Source of the DNA: Clostridiales bacterium
GTDB taxonomy: Bacteria; Bacillota; Clostridia; Lachnospirales; Cellulosilyticaceae
Direction of reading: 5' to 3'
Assembly (NCBI GenBank): GCA_019418225.1
Contig: DYCF01000029.1
Span: 1 to 57,505, forward strand
DNA: 57,505 nt
The notes beneath the pieces were generated by a model. The model did not search any database. It had not been told where the DNA came from and saw only the letters and a program-made list of their open reading frames with translations. The position numbers and the translations under genes are program-made. Every line of letters starts with the position of its first letter. Within the stretch, counting starts at the first letter, position 1. Below are positions 15,243 through 23,634 of the stretch, one piece after another.

Positions 15243-17303
15243 TTATCTAAACTTCCCATAAGCACCTTTAAGCGTTTCAATTGTAGCTGCCAATTGATTA
15301 GAGAGCGTTCCAATCTGGTTGATTGTTTCTGTCTGATTTGTACTTTCTGCGCTTACCTCTTCTGCTACACTCGCTGTATGCTCAATGATTCCTGTAATTT
15401 CCTGCATCTTTTGTGAAACTTCTTCTTTTTGATTCATAATTTCTTGCAAGACATTATTAGCTTCATCCATACTTGCATCTACTTCTTCCATCTGAGCATA
15501 TATATTTTCAAAGGTTGCTGCTGTTTCCTGTACAATTGGAAGCTGCTTTCCAAATACCTCCGTCGCCTTTGCAAGATGCTTAATGGTAGCTGTTTTCTTT
15601 TCTTCTACCTTCTTTAATGCCTGTGCAATAATATCTACAGCATTTTCAATTTCTGCTGAAAGCTTTCTTACTTCATCCGCCACAACGCCGAATCCTTTGC
15701 CCGTATCGCCTGCTCTAGTTGCTTCAATAGCTGCATTAATTGCTAGTAGATTAGTCTGCTTGTTAATCCCCTGTATCATAGTGAGTATATTATGTATATT
15801 AGCTGCTTCCTCACCTAACGATTCAACATGTTTACTTACTTCATTACTAATTGTAATCGTTGTCTCCGCTTGATTTAATAAAGTATTTAGTTCTCCTTGT
15901 GCCCCTTCACTTGCTTTCATCGTAGCATAAGAAGCCTTCTTTGTCTCTGCCATCATATTGCTTACTTTGTTAATATTATTTGAAAGCTTACCAATAAGTT
16001 CTGCAGATATCTCCATCTCTTTATTCTGATTCTGTGCACCTATCGCTACACTCTCTATGGCCTTATCAATTTCTGCTGCTGAACTGGTCGTCTTCATGGC
16101 AATCTCTTGTAATGTAGATGAATTTTCTTCCACACTCACCGTAACCGATTTTGCATCTTTTATTAACTCTTTTAAGTTAATCGTCATATTTACAAAGCCA
16201 TCTACCAATTGTTTTGATTCTAGATTAGAAAGGTGTACTTCCTTGTAGATTTCTTCTTCTACATTTAACTCCCCTTCCTCTACACGTGCCATATATTCAC
16301 ATACCTTTTTAATAGGTGCTGTAATTCGTTTACCAATGACAATACTAGCAACCACAATAATTAAGATACATAGCAACAATATAGCACCGATATATATTAG
16401 TGTTGTATTAACTGATTTCATTAACACATTCATTGGTGCTAAGCTTACAATTTTCCATCCATTTGAACATTTAAAGTAACTTAGGATATTTGCCCCATAC
16501 ATTCCTGTCCATGTATCTTCTTTTTGCTTGTCTATATAGGCCATATAATCCGTATCATTTAAATTACTACCTACAGCTAACTTCTGCGCATCATTGCTAG
16601 TAATAATCTTATTTTCTTGATTTACAATCATAAGAGGTATATCTGCTTGAATGCTTGCTAAGTCTAAAATTTCTTGAAAGTAATCTGTATTGACTTCAAA
16701 TATACAAATCGTGTCTTTGTTATTAAACTTCCTAGCCACATATATTTCCGGTGTCCACGTGCCATCACCATTATCAATCATCTCAAAAATCCACTTAAAC
16801 TGAGAATTAGAAAGCTCTTTTAATGCTTTATATTCATCAGTTTGTATAAATTCATTTATATCCCTTTTGGCCTTCTTCTTATACTTGTTGTAAATTACTT
16901 GATCATCCTTAATAATATCTATTCCTGTAATTGCATCTTGTACATTAAATATACTTGCCATCTTACTATTAATTTCTTTAGTATACTGTATCTTATCGCT
17001 ATTATCTAACGTCAATGCATCATGTACATAGTTAATTAATGTGTTATTTACTGACAAATCTGCAATAGTAATCTTCACATAATTAATCTGATATTCAATA
17101 TTATAGTTAAGCTGTTCTACAATCTTCTGAGAATACCCCCCTACGGATTCTCGCATACTATCACTTACGCCATTAAGTGTTAATCCCCCGATTAAAACTA
17201 CAGGTAAAATACTAATCACTAAAAAAATTCCTACAAGCTGATGATATAATTTTATCTTCTTTGTACTTATCTTTCTAACTCCTTTTTTCTTGCCCTTACC
17301 CAT
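15243..17303 (-). CDS. Methyl-accepting chemotaxis protein with dCache-like sensor
   Basis: A 686-residue chemoreceptor. A basic N-tail leads into TM1 (about 22-44). An extracellular domain of about 260 residues follows, with double-Cache character (YVARKFNNKDTICIFEVNTDYF). TM2 is ILLLCILIIVVASIVIG (about 310-330), followed by HAMP (KRITAPIKKVCEYM). The cytoplasmic hairpin has its tip at INKQTNLLAINAAIEATRAG and GFGVVADEVRKLSAE. It senses an extracellular ligand and signals to CheA; the ligand is unknown. Preferred start is the ATG at 17303 with GGAGAG upstream. No other che gene is nearby. Confidence 0.92.
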   Translation of the reverse strand: MGKGKKKGVRKISTKKIKLYHQLVGIFLVISILPVVLIGGLTLNGVSDSMRESVGGYSQKIVEQLNYNIEYQINYVKITIADLSVNNTLINYVHDALTLDNSDKIQYTKEINSKMASIFNVQDAITGIDIIKDDQVIYNKYKKKAKRDINEFIQTDEYKALKELSNSQFKWIFEMIDNGDGTWTPEIYVARKFNNKDTICIFEVNTDYFQEILDLASIQADIPLMIVNQENKIITSNDAQKLAVGSNLNDTDYMAYIDKQKEDTWTGMYGANILSYFKCSNGWKIVSLAPMNVLMKSVNTTLIYIGAILLLCILIIVVASIVIGKRITAPIKKVCEYMARVEEGELNVEEEIYKEVHLSNLESKQLVDGFVNMTINLKELIKDAKSVTVSVEENSSTLQEIAMKTTSSAAEIDKAIESVAIGAQNQNKEMEISAELIGKLSNNINKVSNMMAETKKASYATMKASEGAQGELNTLLNQAETTITISNEVSKHVESLGEEAANIHNILTMIQGINKQTNLLAINAAIEATRAGDTGKGFGVVADEVRKLSAEIENAVDIIAQALKKVEEKKTATIKHLAKATEVFGKQLPIVQETAATFENIYAQMEEVDASMDEANNVLQEIMNQKEEVSQKMQEITGIIEHTASVAEEVSAESTNQTETINQIGTLSNQLAATIETLKGAYGKFR

Positions 17304-17329
17304 ATATCTCACTCTCCACTATGCGTATT

Positions 17330-17752
17330 TTATTCCAATCTTCTTACAACATAATGTCCATACTTCCCCTCGTAAAATGCGAAATTCTTTGCAATAGAGT
17401 AAAAGGCACTATTATAGCCATACTTTTCCACACAGCTATCATCTCTTTGGATTCCTAATTTATTGCAAATGTGTGCCAATTTAGGCGTTGTTACAAAAGG
17501 TAGAATAACATTATACTCACTTTGCTTGCTTAAAAATTCTAGTAAACGTGTTGTATAACCCAAGTTTAAATAAGCTTCTGCCACCTCAATTTGTCTAATC
17601 ATAACTGTCCCATCGTCTTCTATTTCATAAATAAACTTTAAGTTATCATTTACAATCAGCCCTTTTACTGAACTAAACATATCATTATGTACCGGCATAA
17701 CTTTCACCTCAAACCCAGCCTCTTCTAGTAATTCTTTTAATTCTTTTTTCAT
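17330..17752 (-). CDS. Unknown protein, possible GNAT-like fold, upstream of chemoreceptor
   Basis: A 140-residue soluble protein I cannot name. The segment VAEAYLNLGYTTRLLEFLSKQ followed by NVILPFV and HICNKLGI resembles the acetyl-CoA-binding strand-helix and C-terminal part of GNAT acetyltransferases, but the match is weak. I start it at the ATG at 17752 (GGAGAGGAG upstream). It ends 26 bases before the chemoreceptor start on the same strand, so co-transcription is likely, but its link to chemotaxis is undemonstrated. Confidence 0.7.
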   Translation of the reverse strand: MKKELKELLEEAGFEVKVMPVHNDMFSSVKGLIVNDNLKFIYEIEDDGTVMIRQIEVAEAYLNLGYTTRLLEFLSKQSEYNVILPFVTTPKLAHICNKLGIQRDDSCVEKYGYNSAFYSIAKNFAFYEGKYGHYVVRRLE

Positions 17753-17813
17753 TTTAGTCTCCTCTCCAAAGTTTATCATTCAACATGCTCATACTTCATT
17801 ATTTATCTAGTGA

Positions 17814-17928
17814 TATAGATTTCACATTTATAAATCTTAGTTGTTCATAGTTTTTAGTTATGTGAAATCATTGAGAGAAACTTATTTGCCTACATGTATA
17901 TTTCAAGGATTTAATTGGTTTCTCTATA
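17814..17928 (+). repeat. Two-hairpin repeat, copy D1 (first of a head-to-tail pair)
   Basis: Full copy with TATAGATTTCACAT left end and GGTTTCTCTATA right end. Its terminal TATA is shared with the start of copy D2. Confidence 0.9.
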
Positions 17929-18041
17929 TAGATTTCACATTTATAAATCTTAGTTATTCATGGTTTGTAGTTATGTGAAATCATTGAGAGAAACTTACTT
18001 GCCTACATGTATATTTCAAGGGTTTAGTTGGTTTCTCTATA
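17927..18041 (+). repeat. Two-hairpin repeat, copy D2
   Basis: Second full copy about 113 bases downstream of D1, over 90 percent alike by eye, joined at TCTATATAGA. Together D1 and D2 fill most of the 17753-18194 gap. Confidence 0.9.
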
Positions 18042-18122
18042 TAAATCTATTTGAAGTAATTTTTTATATATTCTAATTATACTAAATGCTATCTTTTTTA
18101 TCTATATACTATTCAAAATTAA

Positions 18123-18180
18123 AAGACATATTTTAAAGTATCATTTATCTTACGATAATAACCTTAAAATATGCCTTCTT
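18123..18180 (-). terminator. Terminator of the 96-residue membrane protein gene
   Basis: AAGACATATTTTAAAG (18123-18138) pairs with CCTTAAAATATGCCTT (18162-18177); on the minus strand it ends CTTTTAATTTT. Confidence 0.7.
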
Positions 18181-18194
18181 CAATAATTATGTAC

Positions 18195-18485
18195 TTACCC
18201 CTTCATTGCAAGAAGCAATACCTTTAATCCAATAAACCCCAACATAACAATCCCAATGATAAGTGTGAACTTACATGTTCCATAGGTCTCTTTTTGAATA
18301 ATTTCTGACTCTGCATGTTTTGCTGTATAAAGCTGGATCAGACCACTTACAACTTGTAATATCCCACCTACTAACATCCCAAGGTCTACTGTAATACTTC
18401 CCATTAATACTAATATAACTAATAATACTGTCACAACTGAGCAAATCGTTGTTAAGACCGTGACTAATTTTGGATTAATCTTCAA
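18195..18485 (-). CDS. Small membrane protein, three hydrophobic segments
   Basis: A 96-residue protein with helices at about 7-29, 33-53 and 70-93 and a short charged loop (KHAESEIIQKETYG). No family is recognised. GGAGGAATAG precedes the ATG. It is a single gene with a terminator, between the repeat pair and the isocitrate dehydrogenase region. Confidence 0.7.
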   Translation of the reverse strand: MKINPKLVTVLTTICSVVTVLLVILVLMGSITVDLGMLVGGILQVVSGLIQLYTAKHAESEIIQKETYGTCKFTLIIGIVMLGFIGLKVLLLAMKG

Positions 18486-18665
18486 GTTCTATTCCTCCTG
18501 AATTATAACATTATTTTGCCTCATTTCTGGCTATACTACAATTATACCAAATTAATCTTAAATTGTACGCCCCTTAATAATAGTTTAAATTTTTATTTTT
18601 TACAGATTTTCACACTTTCTTTATGCTTATATTATATGTACGCTCTATCTCTTGATTTAACATTG

Positions 18666-18701
18666 AAAAAGTCTGTCACGAAATTTCGTGACAGACTTTT
18701 T
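18666..18701. terminator. Perfect 36-bp palindrome, terminator of the icd operon
   Basis: AAAAAGTCTGTCACGAAA is followed at once by its exact reverse complement. The T-run on the minus strand suits termination of the operon ending at 18742. Confidence 0.8.
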
Positions 18702-18741
18702 ATAGGAATGTGATTTGTTTGAACCCTGTACTATGTGATAA

Positions 18742-19878
18742 TTATAAATTTTCAATAACGCAGTTTGCGAAGTCTGCTCCAGTTGCCCCATCACTACGTC
18801 CTGTCATATGAACTGTTTCATTTGCAATTTGTAATGCTTTAATCACGCGGTCAGCTTCTTTTGCATAACCAATATGACGAAGTAAAAGTTCTGCTGCTTT
18901 AATCATACTTGCTGGATTAGCATATTGTGCACGCCCTGTTTCCACCATTCTAGGTGCACTACCATGAATGGCTTCAAACATAGCATATTTATTACCAATA
19001 TTGGCACTACCTGCTGTTCCTACGCCACCTTGAATTTGAGCTGCTTCATCTGTAATAATGTCTCCATAAAGGTTAGGAAGTACAAATACTTCAAAGTTCT
19101 TTCTAACTTTTTCATTAATTAAGTTAGCAGAAATGATATCTACAAACCAGTCATCTACTTGGATTTCTGGATATTCTTTTGCAATGTTATAGCAAAGTTC
19201 TAAGAACTTACCATCTGTTTTCTTTAAAATATTTGCCTTTGTAATGATTGCCACATGTTTTTTACCATTTTTACGTGCAAATTCAAAAGCTTGACGTGCA
19301 ATTCTTTCTGTTCCTTGTGTAGTTGTTACTTTGAAGTCGAAAGACATATCTTCATCAATAACTACACCTTTGCTACCAAGTGCATATTCCCCTTCTGTGT
19401 TTTCACGGAAAAATGTCCAGTCAATTCCTTCTTCTGGTACTGCTACTGGTCTTACATTCGCAAATAAATCAAGTTCACGTCTCATTGCTACATTAGCACT
19501 TTCAATATTTGGTCCATCACCTTTACTTGGTGTTGTTGTTGGCCCTTTTAAAATAATGTCACAAGCTTTAAGTTCAGCAAGTACATCATCTGGGATTGCT
19601 TTATTAGCTGCAATACGATTTTCAATTGTTAAACCATCAATTTGTTTGAAAACAATACGACCACTTTCTACATCATTTTTAAGTACTGCTCGAAGTACAC
19701 GTTCTGCTTCTTTTGTAATAGCAGGTCCAATACCGTCACCACCGCAACATCCAATAATAATTTTATCCATTTTGCTATAGTCTACTGCACCTGTATCAGC
19801 TTTCATTCTTTCTACTCTCGCAAGTTGCGCTTCTACTAGTGCTGCGAAATGCTCTTTTGCTAATTGTAACTTATCCAT
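18742..19878 (-). CDS. icd: Isocitrate dehydrogenase (NAD-type, IPMDH/IDH family)
   Basis: A 378-residue beta-decarboxylating dehydrogenase oxidising isocitrate to 2-oxoglutarate. Visible are GGDGIGPAITKEA (about 46-58), the substrate-site RENTEGEY (about 160-167), NLYGDIITDEAAQIQGGVG (metal-binding Asp) and the nucleotide-site EAIHGSAPR. The NTEGEY form and lack of the long NADP-type insert suggest NAD use, by family knowledge. It follows the Re-citrate synthase gene by 123 bases, which argues for IDH rather than isopropylmalate dehydrogenase. AGGAGG precedes the ATG. The N-terminal 35 residues form a helical extension before the core. Confidence 0.88.
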   Translation of the reverse strand: MDKLQLAKEHFAALVEAQLARVERMKADTGAVDYSKMDKIIIGCCGGDGIGPAITKEAERVLRAVLKNDVESGRIVFKQIDGLTIENRIAANKAIPDDVLAELKACDIILKGPTTTPSKGDGPNIESANVAMRRELDLFANVRPVAVPEEGIDWTFFRENTEGEYALGSKGVVIDEDMSFDFKVTTTQGTERIARQAFEFARKNGKKHVAIITKANILKKTDGKFLELCYNIAKEYPEIQVDDWFVDIISANLINEKVRKNFEVFVLPNLYGDIITDEAAQIQGGVGTAGSANIGNKYAMFEAIHGSAPRMVETGRAQYANPASMIKAAELLLRHIGYAKEADRVIKALQIANETVHMTGRSDGATGADFANCVIENL

Positions 19879-20001
19879 TCTAATCCTCCTACATTTGCTG
19901 AATATATTCGCATTTATATGCTCATATATTTATTATAACAAAAACTATTTATTTTTGTATAATAATATAAAATTTATCATTAATTGAACCTTGTTGTCCA
20001 T

Positions 20002-21369
20002 TTACTTGTTTTCTTCTAAATATCTATCTATGTATTCTTCCATTTCTTTATCACTGATTACTGTGATACGACCATTTGCATATTCTTTATCTACCCACTC
20101 TTTGATATCGAGACAAAGTGTGTCATTTTTATCAATGCCTTTAAGTTTAGAGTATTTAGGATTTGCATTAATCCAATGCGCAATCCCTGCAAGTCCTGAT
20201 GTATTACTGATTGCTACTCGTACTGGTCTATTTAGGAGTTTGTCTGTATCAAAAATATTGTAGATTTCTTCATTTTTTAATAAGCCATCAGCATGAATCC
20301 CTGCTCTTGTAACATTAAAGTTTTTACCGACAAATGGTGTACGTTCTGGAATATGTTCACCAATGACATTTTCAAAGTACTCTGCAAGTTCTGTAATAAC
20401 TGTTGTATCCATGCCATCAAGTGTTCCTCTAATTTGAGCGTATTCCATAACCATTGCTTCAAGAGGTGTATTACCTGTTCTTTCGCCGATACCAAACAGT
20501 GAACAGTTGATACCGCAGCAACCATAGAGCCAAGCTGCAGTTGAATTTGCTACCGCACGGTAAAAGTCATTATGCCCATGCCATTCAATCCATTCATGAG
20601 GAACGCCTGCATATTGATGTAATGCATACATAATACCAGGTACACTTCGTGGAATCATTGCTCCAGGATAACTCACACCATATCCCATAGTATCACAAGC
20701 ACGAATTTTAATAGGCATTTTAGTCTCTTCACTTATCTTCATAAGTTCTCTTGCAAATGGTACTACGAAATTGTAAATATCTGCTCTTGTAATGTCTTCA
20801 AAGTGACATCTTGGAATAATACCTTGTTCAATGCATTGTCTAATAATCTTTGTATAATGAGCAATTGCCTCTGAACGTTTCATATTTAACTTATGAAAAA
20901 TATGATAGTCAGAACAACTTACTAAAATCCCTGTTTCTTTAATCTCCATTTGTTTAACAAGTTGAAAATCTTTTTCAGACGCTCTGATCCAAGATGTAAT
21001 TGTAGGGAAGTCATAGCCAAGCTCCATACATTTTTCTACAGCTTTTCGATCCTTTTCGCTATATAAGAAAAACTCACTTTGTCTTACAATACCTTTTGGT
21101 CCACTTAAGCGATGAAGCATCTTATAAATATCTACAATCTGTTCTGTTGTGTAAGGTGCTCTTGATTGTTGTCCATCTCTGAAAGTTGTATCTGTAATAA
21201 AGATTTCATCTGGCATACACATAGGTACATGTAAGTCATTGAATGCAACTCTTGGAATTTCATCATATGGGTAAAACTCTCTAAACATATTTGGTGTATC
21301 TACATCTTCTAATTGGTGGTTCTTTTCTGGCCTTGTAAGTAAATTAGTTCTCTTATTGAGTTCAAACAT
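20002..21369 (-). CDS. Probable Re-citrate synthase (homocitrate/isopropylmalate synthase family)
   Basis: A 455-residue HMGL-like TIM-barrel acyltransferase. The active-site motif is ITDTTFRDGQQS, and the metal-binding HGHNDF lies about 200 residues later with GIGERTGNTPLEAMV. Features I associate with clostridial Re-citrate synthase are RQSEFFLYSEKDR, SCSDYHIFHKLNM and PRCHFEDITRADIY. That enzyme makes citrate from acetyl-CoA and oxaloacetate in place of the usual Si-type synthase. Being next to icd supports this over 2-isopropylmalate synthase. The C-terminal LeuA allosteric domain is absent. Start at the ATG at 21369, with GGGAGG upstream. Confidence 0.85.
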   Translation of the reverse strand: MFELNKRTNLLTRPEKNHQLEDVDTPNMFREFYPYDEIPRVAFNDLHVPMCMPDEIFITDTTFRDGQQSRAPYTTEQIVDIYKMLHRLSGPKGIVRQSEFFLYSEKDRKAVEKCMELGYDFPTITSWIRASEKDFQLVKQMEIKETGILVSCSDYHIFHKLNMKRSEAIAHYTKIIRQCIEQGIIPRCHFEDITRADIYNFVVPFARELMKISEETKMPIKIRACDTMGYGVSYPGAMIPRSVPGIMYALHQYAGVPHEWIEWHGHNDFYRAVANSTAAWLYGCCGINCSLFGIGERTGNTPLEAMVMEYAQIRGTLDGMDTTVITELAEYFENVIGEHIPERTPFVGKNFNVTRAGIHADGLLKNEEIYNIFDTDKLLNRPVRVAISNTSGLAGIAHWINANPKYSKLKGIDKNDTLCLDIKEWVDKEYANGRITVISDKEMEEYIDRYLEENK

Positions 21370-21409
21370 ATTATATCCTCCCTTTGCAATATCATGCTTG
21401 TAATCTTGT

Positions 21410-21465
21410 AATTGTCTGACAATTTTCTTATGTATAATTGTATACAATTCTCTTTCACATGTCAA
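21410..21465 (-). promoter_or_regulatory. SigA promoter with two palindromic operator candidates, Re-citrate synthase operon
   Basis: On the minus strand TTGACA (21460-21465) and TACAAT (21437-21442) are 17 bases apart, a near-ideal promoter. A perfect 14-bp palindrome AATTGTATACAATT (21436-21449) overlaps the -10 box. A second, AATTGTC-T-GACAATT (21410-21424), lies near the start point. Both fit the TNGTNNNACNA-like sites of GntR/FadR-type repressors; the regulator is unknown. Confidence 0.7.
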
Positions 21466-21634
21466 CAAAAAATAATTTGAACATTTTTCACTTTAAAAAA
21501 AATTTTATCAATTGTAACATTTATTTCCATCCGTCATACTATGTTAATGAAGAATGAAGTTCACACTTTACACATTTCATTCATTCTTACTTTAAATTAT
21601 CTTTTTAGATTATTTTATTATAAGGAGGTCAAAT

Positions 21635-21862
21635 ATGTCTGGTTTCAATAGTTGTTGCAATAACTGTAATAGCTTTGACTGCTGCGATCCTTGCAACAAC
21701 TCACTTCTTGGTATACAAAAAGGGCGCAACAATTCTTGGCTCCTACCAGTCCTCATCATATTTGGTGCTTTATATTTAGCATGTAATTCCAACGTATGTA
21801 ATTCCCATTGGTTAATCATACTATTCATTATATTTTTACTTTGTAATATAACTATTTGTTAA
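21635..21862 (+). CDS. Cys-rich small membrane protein 1
   Basis: A 75-residue protein with an N-terminal Cys-rich stretch (CCNNCNSFDCCDPCNN, about 7-22) and two hydrophobic segments separated by CNSNVCNSHW. TAAGGAGG precedes the ATG. It is followed 26 bases later by a second Cys-rich protein of the same plan. No family is recognised; such proteins are common near clostridial sporulation genes, so a spore-coat or membrane role is a guess. Confidence 0.75.
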   Translation: MSGFNSCCNNCNSFDCCDPCNNSLLGIQKGRNNSWLLPVLIIFGALYLACNSNVCNSHWLIILFIIFLLCNITIC

Positions 21863-21888
21863 GTATTTTATATATAGGAGGCAATATC

Positions 21889-22119
21889 ATGGAAGATCTT
21901 AGATGTTTAGACAATAACTTTTGGTGGCTTATTATCATAGCTGTATTCGTATTATGTTTCTGTAATAATGGTTGCAACAATAACTTAGGTTGCTTATTCA
22001 ACGGTTTATTTGATGGTTGTGGCAACAATACTTGGATTTGGATCATCATTGCTGTTATCATTTATATGTGCTTCTGCAATACTGGCTGCGGTAGCATCTT
22101 TAGAAACGACATCCAATAA
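21889..22119 (+). CDS. Cys-rich small membrane protein 2
   Basis: A 76-residue protein with two helices (WWLIIIAVFVLCFC and WIWIIIAVIIYMCFC), each ending in CFCN and a Cys-containing Asn/Gly loop (CNNGCNNNLGC, CNTGCG). The two halves look like an internal duplication: W-W/IW-LIIIAV...CFCN-x-GC occurs twice. AGGAGG precedes the ATG at 21889. The gene shares an operon with the preceding Cys-rich gene and ends at a strong terminator. Confidence 0.75.
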   Translation: MEDLRCLDNNFWWLIIIAVFVLCFCNNGCNNNLGCLFNGLFDGCGNNTWIWIIIAVIIYMCFCNTGCGSIFRNDIQ

Positions 22120-22132
22120 AAATAAAAATAAT

Positions 22133-22176
22133 ACGAGGTCAGGTTGCACGAAAGTGCCGCCTGACCTCGTTTTTGT
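22133..22176 (+). terminator. Terminator of the Cys-rich gene pair
   Basis: ACGAGGTCAGG (22133-22143) pairs with CCTGACCTCGT (22160-22170), with an inner GCAC-GAAA-GTGC hairpin, then TTTT. Confidence 0.88.
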
Positions 22177-22232
22177 AGAAGTTCATGTGAATTATAGCAG
22201 TTGGGCAAGTACATAGATGAACACATTAGTTT

Positions 22233-22622
22233 TTATCTCTCTATACTCCCCTTCTCTATAGCTGTCATTAATTTAAATGCAATAAGTTTATACATTAATT
22301 TCTTTAACTGTTCCTTTTCCTTATTGTCATCTCTATATAAGTCCTGTAACTCCTTATGTTCGTTAAAACTCTTTTCTATCATATCATTGTATATAATTGC
22401 ATCTACTATAAACTGTAATAACCTCTTTTGTTCTGGCATGAAAGGCATCACGGCCCGTAGAAGTTCTGCTTCCCTGCATAGGTTATTTTCACATTCGCTA
22501 CGATAACCACTCAGTCTTTGTCTGAATTGTGAAATGTACTTTTTGTCCATATACCCCCATATCAAGGCTGAAATCTCATTAAGGTCTTGCTCTAGATTAA
22601 CGGTTAACTCATCTTTTTCCAT
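22233..22622 (-). CDS. Small helical protein with PFMP motif
   Basis: A 129-residue, charged, probably all-helical cytosolic protein with no recognised family. The central RAVMPFMPEQKRLLQFIVDAI resembles SLIPYLPPENQKSLAIFIK in the divergent neighbour at 22755-23237. AAGGGGAA precedes the ATG. The gene is divergent from the two related genes downstream, with a gap of about 130 bases. Confidence 0.7.
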   Translation of the reverse strand: MEKDELTVNLEQDLNEISALIWGYMDKKYISQFRQRLSGYRSECENNLCREAELLRAVMPFMPEQKRLLQFIVDAIIYNDMIEKSFNEHKELQDLYRDDNKEKEQLKKLMYKLIAFKLMTAIEKGSIER

Positions 22623-22754
22623 AAGCTATTCCCCTTATTACTTCAGTTCCTTATTATTTTATTCTCTACTTTTTATAAAAATGTCATAAATGGTTCTATT
22701 GTATTTATGTCCACTCATACATTATATAAGAAAGGCATTCAAGGAGGATCTACA

Positions 22755-23237
22755 ATGAGTAGCCTAGATCGTGCCGTCAACAATGACTTCTTAATGATTT
22801 CCAAATCTCTCATTCCTTATTTACCCCCTGAAAACCAAAAGTCTCTTGCCATCTTTATAAAAACCTTTGAGCTTATGCACACTATTGATCTATTTTCTAG
22901 AGATGATTTCGTGCGTTCTATGTCTCGCTCTCATGAGGTAGGATGGGAAAAAGACTTTCTCAAAGATGTTCGCAAAAATCTTTCTGGAGATCGTGGTTAT
23001 TTTATAGATGCAATCTTAAAACTCACGGAAGTGAGAGACCTTATTGATAATCACACGCCAAGAGATACTTTTACCCCACCTAGCCCTACGGTAAATGAGC
23101 CAGTTCAAGATATAAATACAACACCGCCTACTGAAAACGCATCCACAAATCCTACTGAAGTCATCGACAAACTTTCATCTATACTAGAACCTAATCAAGC
23201 TCAGCTCCTAAAAATACTCTCTTCCTTTATGAAATAA
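22755..23237 (+). CDS. Small helical protein with PYLP motif
   Basis: A 160-residue soluble protein. A helical N-terminal part includes SLIPYLPPENQKSLAIFIK, followed by a Pro/Thr/Asn-rich linker (about 112-137, TFTPPSPTVNEP...) and a C-terminal helix (QAQLLKILSSFM). No named family is recognised. CAAGGAGGATC precedes the ATG at 22755. Its C-terminal LLKILSSFMK echoes the motif helices of its two neighbours. A 17-bp tandem repeat (ATGAAATAAAGTTTTT, about two and a half copies) lies between it and the next gene. Confidence 0.75.
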   Translation: MSSLDRAVNNDFLMISKSLIPYLPPENQKSLAIFIKTFELMHTIDLFSRDDFVRSMSRSHEVGWEKDFLKDVRKNLSGDRGYFIDAILKLTEVRDLIDNHTPRDTFTPPSPTVNEPVQDINTTPPTENASTNPTEVIDKLSSILEPNQAQLLKILSSFMK

Positions 23238-23286
23238 AGTTTTTATGAAATAAAGTTTTTATGAAATATTAAAAAGGAGGCTTTAT

Positions 23287-23565
23287 ATGGATCTGCTCAA
23301 TCACCCTGCATTTGCCAATGCAGACAAAAGCTTTTTAATCTACCTACAAAAGACTCTAAACACGCTAACCTACAAAAGCGATATTGAGGTCATTGCTACA
23401 CTAATGGCTATTTCCAATGAAGCCAATAAAAAAAATGTACAATTTACTCCAGAAATGCAAATTGCCCTCTTAGAATATCTTAAAGGGCGCCTGCCTGTTA
23501 ATAAACGTCATCAATTTGAGGCAATGATTAAAACCTTTACCTCAGCTATGACCAAATCTAAGTAA
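23287..23565 (+). CDS. Small helical protein, related to upstream gene
   Basis: A 92-residue helical protein. ALLEYLKGRLPVNKRHQFEAMIKTF aligns with the PYLP-type motif helices of the two preceding genes. AAAAAGGAGG precedes the ATG. It is followed by a strong terminator, and is probably co-transcribed with 22755-23237. Function unknown. Confidence 0.75.
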   Translation: MDLLNHPAFANADKSFLIYLQKTLNTLTYKSDIEVIATLMAISNEANKKNVQFTPEMQIALLEYLKGRLPVNKRHQFEAMIKTFTSAMTKSK

Positions 23566-23576
23566 ATCTCATCAAA

Positions 23577-23634
23577 TAAAAAGGCAAGTAGTTATGCCAC
23601 TAAAATATGGTGCATAACTACCTGCCTTTTTATA
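23577..23634. terminator. Bidirectional terminator
   Basis: AAAAAGGCAAGTAGTTATGC (about 23578-23597) pairs with GCATAACTACCTGCCTTTTT (about 23612-23631), between convergent genes. Confidence 0.88.

Noticed and set aside
17814..18041. CRISPR-like array
   Set aside because: Only two units, each about 115 bp and itself two hairpins, with no spacers; same unit is dispersed elsewhere.
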